From assembly GCA_937907605.1 (NCBI GenBank), contig CALCYI010000061.1, positions 1 through 49,483 on the forward strand: a stretch of 49,483 nucleotides of DNA, written 5' to 3'. Made by a program: the position numbers and the translations under genes. A model generated the notes under the pieces. The model made no database searches, was not told the origin of the DNA, and saw nothing but the letters and a program-made list of their open reading frames with translations. This DNA is from an uncultured Clostridia bacterium. GTDB lineage: Bacteria > Bacillota > Clostridia > Oscillospirales > Acutalibacteraceae. Within the stretch, counting starts at the first letter, position 1; every line of letters starts with the position of its first letter. Positions 40,962 through 49,483 of the stretch are shown here, piece by piece.

Positions 40962-41439
40962 TTTTCTCACCCTTGCTCCTGAAAGCGTCGTAAATAAGGA
41001 AAGCCGCCAGAGAGATTGCGCCGAGCGTCACCGCGCTGTCCGCGATATTGAACACGGCAAAATTAACGAAGGTAGGCTCAATAAAATCCACGACGTAGTT
41101 ATTCGCAATACGGTCAATCAGGTTACCGATACCGCCCGATATAACGACGCCGATACTCCAGTACGCCCAAAGGCTTTTACAGCGGTTTGAGAAAATATAC
41201 CAGATGCCAACGGCACACACCACGGTAGTAAGCGCAATGAAAACCCACCTTGCACCGCTCAGCATTGAAAAAGCCATACCGGTATTTTCGGCATAGTTGA
41301 ACTGAACGACCCCCGGTATAAAAGTAACGGGCGGCTTCCCCTTAAGATACAGGGTTACAAGGTATTTTGTTATCTGGTCAAAGGCGACGATTAATACTAT
41401 CATAACCGCGCACCATACGTGCTTTTTATATTTCTTCAT
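40954..41439 (-). CDS. lspA: lipoprotein signal peptidase
   Basis: A 161-residue aspartyl membrane protease that cleaves signal peptides of lipoproteins such as OppA. Four membrane segments, FDQITKYLV at the start, FNYAENTGMAFSM, and the catalytic aspartates Asp118 (NYVVDFIEP) and Asp134 (FNIADSAVTLG) are present. The ATG at 41437-41439 gives the normal family length; the open extension to 41589 would run into ileS and is rejected. No strong ribosome binding site is visible, but a hairpin at 41451-41473 sits just upstream. Confidence 0.92.
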   Translation of the reverse strand: MKKYKKHVWCAVMIVLIVAFDQITKYLVTLYLKGKPPVTFIPGVVQFNYAENTGMAFSMLSGARWVFIALTTVVCAVGIWYIFSNRCKSLWAYWSIGVVISGGIGNLIDRIANNYVVDFIEPTFVNFAVFNIADSAVTLGAISLAAFLIYDAFRSKGEKNG

Positions 41440-41450
41440 ACTTATAAATT

Positions 41451-41473
41451 CGGGCGCACGCAATGTGCGCCCG
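41451..41473 (-). terminator. hairpin between ileS and lspA
   Basis: CGGGCGCAC (41451-41459), loop GCAAT and GTGCGCCCG (41465-41473) form a 9-bp GC-rich stem with no proper T tail on the minus strand. It lies 11 bases upstream of the lspA start, so it may weaken transcription or translation of lspA rather than end it. Confidence 0.55.
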
Positions 41474-41486
41474 TTTAATAAATATA

Positions 41487-44282
41487 TTATCCGAGTATTT
41501 GAGCAAGAGTTGCGGCGCAATCGGCGCAAAGCGTCGGATGCTCTGCGTTTGAGCCGACCGTCTTTGAGAATTTCCAGCAACGCTCGCACTTTTCGCCGTC
41601 AGCCTTGGCGACTGATACGCTGAGTCCCTTAACGTCGCCCTTGAAATCGCCCTCACCCTCTGCAAGCTCAACCGCAGAGGTGATGAAAATTTCAGGAAGC
41701 GCAGGAAGAGCGGACTCAAGGAAAGCCTTAAGCTCGCCGTCGGCAAAGAGGATTATCTTCGCTTCAAGCGGCTTGCCTATAATCTTATCGCGCCTTGCAA
41801 GCTCAAGCGCCTTCTGAACGTCGGTTCTGATTTCGTGAACTCTGTCCCACTTAGCGATAAATTCCTCGTCGGTGTCAATATAGTCTCCGCACGGAATATC
41901 GTTAAAGAGCGGGGATTCGGGGTTCCTTGAGCTGTCGTGCTTCATCTCTCTCCAGATTTCGTCGCAGGTGAACGCAAGAATCGGAGTGAGGATGAGCGTA
42001 AGCGCGTCAAGCACCTTATAGAGCACGGTCTGAGCCGCTCTTCTTGACTTTGACGCGGGAGCAGACGTATAAAGCCTGTCCTTAAGCACGTCGAAGTAGA
42101 AGTTACTCATATCGACAACGCAGAAGTTGTGGAGCGCGTGAGCTGTGGTATGATACTCGTACTTATCATAGCCCTCTCTTGCGGTTTTAAGCACCTCGTC
42201 AAGCTTCATAAGCGCGTACTTGTCAAGCTCCTCAAGTTCTTCGTTTGGTACTATATCCTTATCGGGATCAAAATCGTAAAGATTACCGAGGCAGAAGCGC
42301 GCGGTATTCCTGATTTTTCTGTAATTATCCGAAATCTGCTTAATAATCTCGTCGCTTATACGGATATCCGCATGATAGTCGGCGGAGGCAACCCAGAGTC
42401 TGAGAATATCCGCGCCGAACTTATTCATTACGTCGCTCGGGTCAACGCCGTTGCCGAGGGATTTACTCATTTTTCTACCCTCGCCGTCAACCGTCCAGCC
42501 GTGAGTAATAATCTCTCTGAACGGAGCGCCCTTGCCCGAAGCAACGGAGGTGAGAAGCGAGGACTGGAACCAGCCTCTGTACTGGTCGGCGCCCTCAAGG
42601 TATACATCCGCAGGCCAGCCGAGGTTATCCCTGTTTTTGCATACCGCAAAATGCGAGGAGCCCGAATCAAACCATACGTCCATTATATCCTTCTCTTTTT
42701 CAAAGCCGTTCGCCTTGCCGCAGTGAGGGCAGGTAAAGCCGTCGGGAAGGAAGTATTCAGCCTCGTGCGCAAACCACGCGTCAGAGCCCTCCTCACCGAA
42801 GATATCGGACACCTTATTCATTACGTCAACGTCTATAATCTCTTTTCCGCAGCCTTTACAGTAGATTACGGGAATCGGAACGCCCCATTTCCTCTGGCGT
42901 GAAATACACCAATCGGCACGCTCCTGAATCATTGACTGAAGTCTGTCCTTACCCCATTCTGGATACCATTTAACGTCCTCGGCAGCCTTAATTGCGGCGT
43001 CCTTGAAATCGTCAACGGAACAGAACCACTGTGAAGTAGCCCTGAAAATTACGGGCTTATGGCAGCGCCAGCAGTGAGGATACTGGTGCTTAATCTTCTT
43101 GAGCGCAAAGAGCGCGCCGATTTCGTCAAGATGCTGAGCAATCGGCTTGTTTGCGTCCTCGGTGGAAAGACCTGCAAACTGTCCCGCCTCCTCGGTGAGA
43201 ATGCCCTTATCGTTTACGGGCACTACCATCGGGATTTCGGGATACTTCTTACATACGATAAAGTCGTCAACGCCGTGACCGGGAGCGGTATGAACGCAGC
43301 CCGTACCGCTTTCAAGCGTTACGTGGTCGCCCACGATAACGAGCGAGGTACGGTCAAGGAACGGGTGCGCCGTCTTCATATATTCAAGCTCGCTGCCGCG
43401 GATAATACCTACGGTTTCATAGTCGGTAATGCCTGCGTCCTCAAATACTGCGGGCGCAAGGTCGGTAGCCATAACGTAGTATTCGCCGTTTGACTTAATA
43501 AGCGAGTATTCGTAGTTAGGACCAACGCAGATTGCAAGGTTTGCGGGAAGCGTCCAGGTAGTCGTTGTCCAGATTACAAAATAGGTCTTGTCGATATCAG
43601 CGCCGAGCGCTTCAAGCTTGCCCATATCGTCGGTAACCTTGAACTTAACGTAGATGGAATGGCAGGGGTCCTCGCCGTATTCAATCTCAGCCTCAGCGAG
43701 AGCGGTATTACAGTCAGCGCACCAGTATACAGGCTTTAAGCCCTTGTAGATATAGCCCTTTGAAGCCATTGAGGCAAAGACCTTAATCTGCTCCTGCTCA
43801 AATTCCTTCTGAAGCGTGATATACGGGTTTTCCCATTCGCCGATAACGCCCATACGCTTAAAGCCCTCGCGCTGAACGTCAACGTAGGAAAGCGCTGTAT
43901 CGCGGCAGATTTTCCTGAGCTCCAGGTCGCTGATATTGGATTCCGCGGTAATTCCCGCCTTCTTCCTCGCGGCAAGCTCCGTGGGCAGACCGTGGGTATC
44001 CCAGCCGGGAACGTACGGCGCCTGGAAGCCCGTCATATTCTTGTACCTTACGATAAAGTCCTTTAAGGTCTTATTAAGCGCGTGGCCGATATGAATAGAG
44101 CCGTTAGCGTACGGAGGTCCGTCGTGAAGCACGAAGCGCGGCTTATCGCGTCCAAGCTCCATAAGCCTCTGATACTGCTTTCTCTCCTCCCACCTTTTGA
44201 GGAATTCAGGCTCTCTCTGAGGGAGGGACGCCCTCATTGGAAATTCGGTTTTGGGTAAATTTAATGTCTGATTATAGTCCAT
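41487..44282 (-). CDS. ileS: isoleucyl-tRNA synthetase
   Basis: A 931-residue class I synthetase. HIGH (64-67, in GSIHIGHALNKTLKDF), the CP1 editing domain with TTTWTLPANLAIC and the KMSKS loop (GRKMSKSLGNG) are intact. The C-terminal zinc knuckle has CERCWKF and CADCAA, typical of the bacterial enzyme. The ATG at 44282 has AAAGGAG upstream. It sits between divIVA and lspA as in many Firmicutes. I see no T-box leader in the short gap to divIVA. Confidence 0.97.
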   Translation of the reverse strand: MDYNQTLNLPKTEFPMRASLPQREPEFLKRWEERKQYQRLMELGRDKPRFVLHDGPPYANGSIHIGHALNKTLKDFIVRYKNMTGFQAPYVPGWDTHGLPTELAARKKAGITAESNISDLELRKICRDTALSYVDVQREGFKRMGVIGEWENPYITLQKEFEQEQIKVFASMASKGYIYKGLKPVYWCADCNTALAEAEIEYGEDPCHSIYVKFKVTDDMGKLEALGADIDKTYFVIWTTTTWTLPANLAICVGPNYEYSLIKSNGEYYVMATDLAPAVFEDAGITDYETVGIIRGSELEYMKTAHPFLDRTSLVIVGDHVTLESGTGCVHTAPGHGVDDFIVCKKYPEIPMVVPVNDKGILTEEAGQFAGLSTEDANKPIAQHLDEIGALFALKKIKHQYPHCWRCHKPVIFRATSQWFCSVDDFKDAAIKAAEDVKWYPEWGKDRLQSMIQERADWCISRQRKWGVPIPVIYCKGCGKEIIDVDVMNKVSDIFGEEGSDAWFAHEAEYFLPDGFTCPHCGKANGFEKEKDIMDVWFDSGSSHFAVCKNRDNLGWPADVYLEGADQYRGWFQSSLLTSVASGKGAPFREIITHGWTVDGEGRKMSKSLGNGVDPSDVMNKFGADILRLWVASADYHADIRISDEIIKQISDNYRKIRNTARFCLGNLYDFDPDKDIVPNEELEELDKYALMKLDEVLKTAREGYDKYEYHTTAHALHNFCVVDMSNFYFDVLKDRLYTSAPASKSRRAAQTVLYKVLDALTLILTPILAFTCDEIWREMKHDSSRNPESPLFNDIPCGDYIDTDEEFIAKWDRVHEIRTDVQKALELARRDKIIGKPLEAKIILFADGELKAFLESALPALPEIFITSAVELAEGEGDFKGDVKGLSVSVAKADGEKCERCWKFSKTVGSNAEHPTLCADCAATLAQILG

Positions 44283-44317
44283 TTGGGAATATGCTCCTTT
44301 GGTTTTATATGTAAAGC

Positions 44318-45508
44318 TTATCTCTTTTTCTTGAAGAAGCCCTTGAATTTCGGCTCGTCATCATCGTCGTCCTCAGGCGGAATAAGGGATATCGTCTGAG
44401 TTTTATCAAGATGAGCGTCCTTGGTCTTAACGTGGAAATACTCCTCAAACGGTGCCTTCTCCTCAAAGAGAGATTTTTCCATTTCAGGCTCCTCATTAAT
44501 CTCGGGAACGTAGGTTCTGCTTCTGTCAATAGGGGTAATCTTATCGGCCGAAAAGGCTTCAACCGCGGATACGATATCCGTTTCCTCTTCCTCAGCTACG
44601 GGGATTTCCTCAATAATTTCTTCTTCGTTCTCTTCGATTATTTCCTCGGCAGGCTCGTCAATAGTTTCTTCTTCGGAGCCCGTAAGTAACTCTTCAATTT
44701 CTTCGTCGCTTGCTACTGCATATTCAGGCTCTTCGATTTCGGGCTTGTCGATTTTAATCTCCTCGGGAATAGCCTGCTGCATTTCCTCAATCTCATTAAC
44801 GAGCGAGTTCACGTCGTCCTTAATTGAGCTGATTTCGGAGGTGTCGGGCTTTTCCTCATCATAGCCGAAAAGCTTAACCGCGCCGAGCGCCTCAAGCTGT
44901 CCGCTGTAAAGGGACTTAAGATTCTCAATAAAGCCCGCGGCATTCTTTCTCAGCGAGGTATTGAGCGACTCGTAAGCCTCCTGCTCCTCCTTTGATTTAG
45001 AAATTAAATCGTCGGAGATTTCTTTTGCCTGGTCAAGAATATTCTGTGCAACAATCTTTGCGGAGCTGATAGCGTCGTTCGACTTCTTTTCCGCGTCAGC
45101 GAGTACGGCGTTAGCCTCCTCGGTCTTTTCCCTGAGCATTGAAGCGGAGTAATCCCTCGCCTCGCTTACGATTCTGTCAGCCTTTGTATTTGCGTCGTCA
45201 ACCATATGGCTTGCCGCAGCCTTGCTGTCTGCAAGGAGCTTTTCGGATTCGTCCTTTGATTCCTTGGTAATCCTGTCAGCCATTTTCTGCGCGGTGAGGA
45301 GCGCGGTCTTAATGGAATCCTCTTCAGCGCGGTATTCCTCAATCTTTGAAGCGAGCACCTCAAGCTTATGATAAAGCTCTTTATTCTCGTTTACATACGC
45401 GTCAATAGTGGTTGATGCCTCGTTAATAACCGCGTTAACCTCGTCAACGCTGTAACCCTGCTCGGTAACGGTGAGCTGGAGCTTTCTTAATTCGTTAGCA
45501 CTAATCAT
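44318..45508 (-). CDS. DivIVA-domain protein with long acidic tail
   Basis: A 396-residue polar-organiser type protein. The N-terminal DivIVA region (MISANELRKLQLTVTEQGYSVDEVNAVINEA) is followed by long coiled-coil helices (about 35-200, KxxxE-rich), and the last 150 residues are Glu-rich and probably disordered, ending in EPKFKGFFKKKR. GGAGG lies eight bases before the ATG at 45508, and the upstream TTG is within that site. Sequence between sepF and ileS fits the divIVA position. The tail is much longer than in Bacillus DivIVA (164 residues). Confidence 0.88.
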   Translation of the reverse strand: MISANELRKLQLTVTEQGYSVDEVNAVINEASTTIDAYVNENKELYHKLEVLASKIEEYRAEEDSIKTALLTAQKMADRITKESKDESEKLLADSKAAASHMVDDANTKADRIVSEARDYSASMLREKTEEANAVLADAEKKSNDAISSAKIVAQNILDQAKEISDDLISKSKEEQEAYESLNTSLRKNAAGFIENLKSLYSGQLEALGAVKLFGYDEEKPDTSEISSIKDDVNSLVNEIEEMQQAIPEEIKIDKPEIEEPEYAVASDEEIEELLTGSEEETIDEPAEEIIEENEEEIIEEIPVAEEEETDIVSAVEAFSADKITPIDRSRTYVPEINEEPEMEKSLFEEKAPFEEYFHVKTKDAHLDKTQTISLIPPEDDDDDEPKFKGFFKKKR

Positions 45509-45541
45509 ATTCTTTTCCTCCAAATTTCATCAAGTGAAAAA

Positions 45542-46039
45542 TTACATAAACATTCCGTTGCTTTCAAGCTCATCAATAAGGTCGCCCATAACGTCAACGT
45601 TATACGGGGTTATGATGTAGGTTGAATTTGCAACTCTTTTAATCTGTCCGTTATTAGCGTAAGCAACGCCCGAAAGGAAATCAAGGAAGCGCCTTGCGAT
45701 ATCCCTGTTGGTCGATTCAAGGTTTAATACAACCGTCCTTCTCGCGTTGAGGTGGTCGGCAATCTGAGCAGCCTCCTCATATTTTTCAGGCTTAACGAGC
45801 ACAACCTGAAGCTGTGCCGTGGTATGAATGTTTACAACCTTATCGGTTTTCTGACGGTGGCGCGGTCTCTCATCCCTTTCCTCCCTGTCAGCCGAGGAGG
45901 TAAAGGACTGGCGCTCAGGCTTGTCTATCCTGTCAAAAAGAGGCGCGGAGGTACCGAAATTCGAGCCCTCGTCGTAGTATTCTTCAAAATCGTCGCCGTC
46001 GTCGCCGATGATGTCTTTAATCTTATTTAAAAATCCCAT
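45542..46039 (-). CDS. sepF: cell division protein SepF
   Basis: A 165-residue protein with an N-terminal amphipathic membrane helix (MGFLNKIKDIIG), a disordered, charged linker, and the SepF core (VVLVKPEKYEEAAQIADHLNARRTVVLNLE, then RRFLDFLSGVAYANNGQIKRVANSTYIITP). SepF anchors FtsZ filaments to the membrane. It lies 20 bases downstream of yggS and upstream of divIVA. The linker (about 20-75) is rich in Arg, Asp and Glu. Confidence 0.93.
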   Translation of the reverse strand: MGFLNKIKDIIGDDGDDFEEYYDEGSNFGTSAPLFDRIDKPERQSFTSSADREERDERPRHRQKTDKVVNIHTTAQLQVVLVKPEKYEEAAQIADHLNARRTVVLNLESTNRDIARRFLDFLSGVAYANNGQIKRVANSTYIITPYNVDVMGDLIDELESNGMFM

Positions 46040-46059
46040 CTCTTTTACCTCACAATTCT

Positions 46060-46785
46060 TTAAAAGTATTTTCTGGCACCGAAGATTGCGGAGCCGACTC
46101 TTACTATATTTGAACCCTCAGCAATGGCTGCCTCATAATCGCCGCTCATTCCCATAGAGAGTATATCCATATTTACATTATCTAAATTTTTACCCTTAAT
46201 GTCAACAAATGTTTTATGCATTTTATAAAAATATTTTCTTACTTCCTCATCGCTGCATATAGGGGGTATCGTCATAAGCCCTCTTATGCGGATTGCGGGA
46301 AGCTCGGCAGCTTCGCATATAAGCTCCTCAAGTTCCTCGAGGGCAATACCGCTTTTGCTTTCCTCAAGCCCGATATTAATCTCAATAAGAATATCGCTTA
46401 CGACGTTTTTCTTAACTGACTGACGGCTTATTTCCGTTGCAAGTTTAATCGAATCCACGGATTCAATCATATCGACCTCGCCGACAATCTGCTTTACCTT
46501 ATTCGTCTGGAGATGACCTATAAGGTGCTTTTCGACATTTTCAAGGTGAAGCGAATCCTTCTTTAAAAGGTATTCCTGTACCCTGTTTTCGCCTATCAAA
46601 TCTGCGCCGAGGTCAAGCACGGGGTTAATGTACTCGCTCTCCACGGTTTTGGTAACGCACATAAGCCTTACGTCGCTTTCGCTTCTCCCCGCCTTAACAG
46701 CACATTCAAGCACATTGTCCTTTATGCGCCTGTAATTATCAATTATGCTTTTTATTATGCTTTCATCAGGTATAAACCTTTCCAT
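46060..46785 (-). CDS. YggS-family PLP homeostasis protein
   Basis: A 241-residue (beta/alpha)8 PLP-binding protein. Lys46 in CVTKTVE binds PLP, and the family blocks LIGENRVQEY, LIGHLQTNKVK, IEINIGLEESKSG, RGLMTIPP and MGMSGDYEAAI are present. The ATG at 46785 has AGGAG seven bases upstream and overlaps the end of the HlyD-like gene by 20 bases; the TTG at 46791 was rejected. The yggS-sepF neighbourhood is the usual Firmicute (ylmE-ylmF) order. Confidence 0.93.
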   Translation of the reverse strand: MERFIPDESIIKSIIDNYRRIKDNVLECAVKAGRSESDVRLMCVTKTVESEYINPVLDLGADLIGENRVQEYLLKKDSLHLENVEKHLIGHLQTNKVKQIVGEVDMIESVDSIKLATEISRQSVKKNVVSDILIEINIGLEESKSGIALEELEELICEAAELPAIRIRGLMTIPPICSDEEVRKYFYKMHKTFVDIKGKNLDNVNMDILSMGMSGDYEAAIAEGSNIVRVGSAIFGARKYF

Positions 46786-47995
46786 CCTCAAGCTCCTTTC
46801 CCTGTATAATTATCTGGTCATAAAGCCTGATTCCGTCGGGATTATCCTCCTCAAACTTAGCTATAACGTAGTCGTCCGCGGAATAGATAACCTCGATTTC
46901 CCTGAAGTGAACCTGACTTGAAATGAGCGCGTACACGCCCTTTTTGTCGCCGTTTTTGTGAAGCGCCGAGGTCGGAATTTTAAAGCCCTCGTACTTCTTA
47001 ACTCTTATTTCAATATCCTCAAGCCTCAGCGCTGCAACCCTTGAATCAAGGATATTGCATTTAATAATCAGCGCTGTTTTTTCAGCCCCGTCCTCGGGCT
47101 CCGCGCCGCTGATAATCTCGCCGAGCAGAACGGTGTCATCGCTGTTTTTAAGCGAAATATTTACCCTCTGACCGTCCTTTAAATTCTTAACGTCATCAGC
47201 GCTGAGCACACATTCAAAGTACCACGCGTAGCTCGTTACAAGCTTTCCGAGAGAATTTGTGTCCTTACCCTTTTCCTTTGATACTGTGTCAATGGCGCTC
47301 TCGAGCTGCTCCACGGTCGCCTTTTCGGCGTCGTCATATTTTATAATGTCCTCATAGCCGTCGGTATAGCTTGAGAACACGCCCGAATCCTCGGTCTTTA
47401 CGAAGCCGCCGGGCGTTGACATCGAGGTATATTCCTGAGCCTGTTTGTTAAGCTCGCTGATAATCGAAAGGAGATCGACCTCCTCGCCTATGGTCATCTG
47501 GCGGCGCAGCAGGCAGTCGTTAATCTTATTGCCCTTCTCGTCAATTCCCTTTTGCTCGCCCGTTTCAAGCGCTCTTATATACTCGTCAACGTCGGTAAGG
47601 ATTTCCGCGTTGAGCGCTTCAATCCCCGCCTTGTGAGTCTGAGCCTGGCTCTGCAGGTTTTCGTAGTATCTCAGCTCGCTTTGTATATCGTTATACTTTG
47701 CATACCCCGCCGCAGCCTCAGCGGAGGAGAAGGTCAGCGCAACGTTTCCGTCAGCCTTTACTTTATCTCCGTCGGCGATTGCGGGAACGCATACAACGCC
47801 CTCAGGGTTTGCTATCCTGTGCTCATCGCGCACGATAAGCGCCTTCGTTTCAATCTTTTCGTATATCGTAGTAATTTCAGCAGTCTGAGTTTTAAGGTCT
47901 ATATGGGTTACAGAATAGACCTGCGCGGCTATATATGCAAGTATCAGCACAATCGCCGCAACCATAAGATAATCGTTTATCTTAAGCCTTTTCAC
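46766..47995 (-). CDS. HlyD-like membrane adaptor protein
   Basis: A 409-residue protein with an N-terminal membrane segment (residues 9-28) and a long extracytoplasmic part: a biotinyl-lipoyl-like stretch near EGVVCVPAIADGDKV, a helical hairpin region with coiled-coil traits (KYNDIQSELRYYENL...), and a C-terminal beta domain with KNGDKKGVYALI. It resembles HlyD-type adaptors of Firmicutes, which normally work with an ABC or MFS exporter, but no partner is encoded here. It starts with GTG (47993-47995), supported by GAGGAGG six bases upstream, and follows the miaA stop by one base. Confidence 0.75.
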   Translation of the reverse strand: MKRLKINDYLMVAAIVLILAYIAAQVYSVTHIDLKTQTAEITTIYEKIETKALIVRDEHRIANPEGVVCVPAIADGDKVKADGNVALTFSSAEAAAGYAKYNDIQSELRYYENLQSQAQTHKAGIEALNAEILTDVDEYIRALETGEQKGIDEKGNKINDCLLRRQMTIGEEVDLLSIISELNKQAQEYTSMSTPGGFVKTEDSGVFSSYTDGYEDIIKYDDAEKATVEQLESAIDTVSKEKGKDTNSLGKLVTSYAWYFECVLSADDVKNLKDGQRVNISLKNSDDTVLLGEIISGAEPEDGAEKTALIIKCNILDSRVAALRLEDIEIRVKKYEGFKIPTSALHKNGDKKGVYALISSQVHFREIEVIYSADDYVIAKFEEDNPDGIRLYDQIIIQGKELEDGKVYT

Positions 47996-47996
47996 G

Positions 47997-48923
47997 TTAA
48001 ACCTCCTCTGCTAAAAATTTCTTTGCCTCTGCTTCGGCGCAATCAAACAGCTCGTCCTTAGTCATTTTATCTGCGTAAAACCACTTAATGCCCTCGTTTC
48101 TTCGAAACCAGGTGAGCTGTCTTTTTGCGTATCTTCTCGTTTCTCTTTTAATATTCTCGCAGCATTCCTCAAGGGTGGCGGTACCGTTAAAATACTCCTC
48201 AAGCTCCTTGTGACCTATCGCCTGACGGGCGGTAGCGCCCTTTTTGCTGCGCATCGCTTCGGCTTCCTGGGTAAGCCCCGCTTCAAGCATTTTATCAACC
48301 CTGAGGTTAATCCTCTCATAGAGCTTCTCGCGGTCTGCATAACCGATTCCGATATACAGCGCATCGTACGGGCTTTCCTCAAGGCGCGAAAGCTCGTTCT
48401 GAACGGTTTTTCCCACGCCGCCGTAGTAAAGCTCAAGCGCTCTTATCACGCGCTTTCTGTTGTTTTTATGTATGGAGCGCGCCGCCTCTTCGTCAACCCT
48501 TTCAAGCTCTGCGTAAAGCAAGTCCGTATCGCGCGCGCTCAGCTCCTGCCTGAGCTTTTCGTCAATACCGACCTCGGAAAAGCTTATGTTCTTCACGAGG
48601 CTGTCGATAAACAGTCCCGTACCGCCGACGATTATCGGCACTTTTCCGCTTTCATTAATTTCAAAAATTTTTTCTTTTGCAAGCTTAACATATTCCGCAA
48701 CTGAAAAGCTTTCCTCACTGTCGAGGAATTCAAGGAGGTGGTGAGGCACGCCCTCCTGCTCCTTCGCTGTCGCCGCAGCGGTTGCAATGGGCATATTCCT
48801 GTACACCTGCATTGAATCGGCGGAGATAATCTCGCCGCCGAGCCTTTTTGCAAGCTCAACGCCGAGCGCGGTCTTGCCCGAAGCGGTAGCACCGACAACA
48901 CATATTATCTTAGTCTTTTTCAT
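47997..48923 (-). CDS. miaA: tRNA dimethylallyltransferase
   Basis: A 308-residue MiaA that prenylates A37 of tRNAs reading UNN codons. The P-loop GATASGKT (11-18), the DSMQVYR block that binds the anticodon base, and GGTGLFIDSLVKN are present. The C-terminal part has RRYAKRQLTWFRRNEG, the usual family ending. It follows mutL by two bases and precedes the HlyD-like gene. mutL-miaA is a widely conserved gene order. Confidence 0.95.
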   Translation of the reverse strand: MKKTKIICVVGATASGKTALGVELAKRLGGEIISADSMQVYRNMPIATAAATAKEQEGVPHHLLEFLDSEESFSVAEYVKLAKEKIFEINESGKVPIIVGGTGLFIDSLVKNISFSEVGIDEKLRQELSARDTDLLYAELERVDEEAARSIHKNNRKRVIRALELYYGGVGKTVQNELSRLEESPYDALYIGIGYADREKLYERINLRVDKMLEAGLTQEAEAMRSKKGATARQAIGHKELEEYFNGTATLEECCENIKRETRRYAKRQLTWFRRNEGIKWFYADKMTKDELFDCAEAEAKKFLAEEV

Positions 48924-48925
48924 TC

Positions 48926-49483
48926 TTACGCCCTGCCGAACTGCTTTTCAATATCGTATTTGCTCATCTTTATCATAACGGGTCTGCCGTGGGGACAGTA
49001 GCGTATATCGGGCATCGAGAGCAGCTTCTTTACAAATAAATCGCGCTCATACGGCGAGGTATAATCCCCTGCCTTTACCGCTGCTCTGCACGAGGTGGAA
49101 TGGAAAATCCAGTCCATCTGCTCGGGCGTGATATCAGTCTTACCCTCGAGCAGCTTACCCGCGGTTTCGCATATTAAGTCCTCGACCTTTTCAAAATCGA
49201 GCATCGACGGACATTCCCTTACGATAACAGTACTGTTGCCGAAGTCCTCAACGAGAAATCCGCATTTTGAGTAAAGCTCAAGATTGTCGCAGACTGCGGA
49301 ATACTCCTCGCTGTTCAGTCTTACCGTAACGGGCGTGAGCAGAAGCTGGGATTCAATCTTGGTACTGCTTTTTAGCTTTTCAAAGTTCATACGCTCGTGC
49401 GCGGCGTGCTTGTCAATGAAGTAAATCGCGTTATCTATTTCGACGATTATGTAGGTCTTGAATGCCTCGCCCACAACTCTGAA
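48926..49483 (-). CDS. mutL: DNA mismatch repair protein MutL, C-terminal part
   Basis: The last 185 codons of a gene that continues past the window edge; the frame is open at 49483. The C-terminal endonuclease/dimerisation domain has the metal-binding motif DKHAAHERMNFE, SCRAAVKAGD and the closing CPHGRPVMIKMSKYDIEKQFGR. These endonuclease motifs mark the nicking-type MutL of bacteria without MutH. The N-terminal ATPase is outside the window. Confidence 0.93.
   Translation of the reverse strand, partial: FRVVGEAFKTYIIVEIDNAIYFIDKHAAHERMNFEKLKSSTKIESQLLLTPVTVRLNSEEYSAVCDNLELYSKCGFLVEDFGNSTVIVRECPSMLDFEKVEDLICETAGKLLEGKTDITPEQMDWIFHSTSCRAAVKAGDYTSPYERDLFVKKLLSMPDIRYCPHGRPVMIKMSKYDIEKQFGRA

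Noticed and set aside
40962..41589. Extended LspA starting at 41589
   Set aside because: Adds 50 residues overlapping the ileS end and its composition is Arg/Ser-rich, unlike LspA; the ATG at 41439 gives standard length.
42129..42902. 257-codon plus-strand ORF inside ileS
   Set aside because: Antisense shadow of ileS; no start signal.
1..49483. CRISPR arrays or a defence island
   Set aside because: No regularly spaced direct repeats and no cas or known defence genes were seen.

Overview
The window reads as a chromosomal segment of a low-to-mid GC anaerobic Firmicute, most likely a gut member of the Clostridia (Oscillospiraceae/Ruminococcaceae-like). The support is the gene set: the yggS-sepF-divIVA-ileS-lspA-rluD division cluster, a GlpA/GlpB/DUF1667 oxidoreductase trio, GPH-family symporters, a class II alpha2 GlyRS, family 4 iron-sulfur UDG, a PduL-type phosphotransacylase, AGGAGG/GAGGTG ribosome binding sites and TTGACA-17-TATAAT promoters. 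No plasmid, phage or CRISPR genes are visible. The genus is inference.

Layout. 1-7.1 kb: a truncated polytopic DUF6020-like membrane protein, a GPH symporter with a short-chain dehydrogenase (SDR), a divergent TetR regulator, and a second GPH symporter co-transcribed with a membrane-anchored protein of unknown function. 7.3-11.5 kb: pduL and a uracil-DNA glycosylase fired from overlapping divergent promoters, tRNA-Gly(GCC) with a displaced copy of its 3' end and palindromic DNA, then glyS with a DUF975 membrane protein. 11.7-15.9 kb: an operon with a structured leader encoding a PPase-like/Nudix fusion, a small membrane exporter-like protein, an NTP_transf_5 nucleotidyltransferase-like protein and a membrane-anchored GH27 alpha-galactosidase. 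16.1-18.2 kb: hisH-hisF, a tRNA-Ser pseudogene split by a palindromic insert, the intact tRNA-Ser(CGA) and a 41-codon ORF. 18.2-23.9 kb: the GlpA/GlpB/DUF1667 operon and a Zn/Cd-type efflux operon (HMA protein, P1B ATPase, ArsR). 24-34 kb: an oligopeptide ABC transporter (OppA-B-C-D-F) with a small membrane protein, then an M3 oligoendopeptidase. 34-40 kb: tRNA-modification genes tcdA and ttcA, small anchored proteins, two tandem GH25 lysozymes and a HAD phosphatase. 40-49.5 kb: rluD, lspA, ileS, divIVA, sepF, yggS, an HlyD-like adaptor, miaA and the 3' part of mutL, all on the minus strand.

How the genes work together. The Opp system imports peptides and the M3 peptidase can cut them. HMA protein, ATPase and ArsR form a self-regulated metal efflux unit with a clear operator. 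TcdA, TtcA, MiaA, RluD, IleS and GlyS serve tRNA and rRNA maturation and charging. SepF and DivIVA serve division; the tandem GH25 enzymes probably remodel the wall.

The most unusual material is non-coding. A palindromic element interrupts a tRNA-Ser pseudogene, and a similarly built element lies between tRNA-Gly and a copy of its 3' end. The Nudix operon has a leader whose helices could be mutually exclusive. A related intergenic repeat core occurs at two loci 15 kb apart. I did not find a clear new defence or biosynthetic system. Where upstream extensions exist, starts were chosen from ribosome binding sites.
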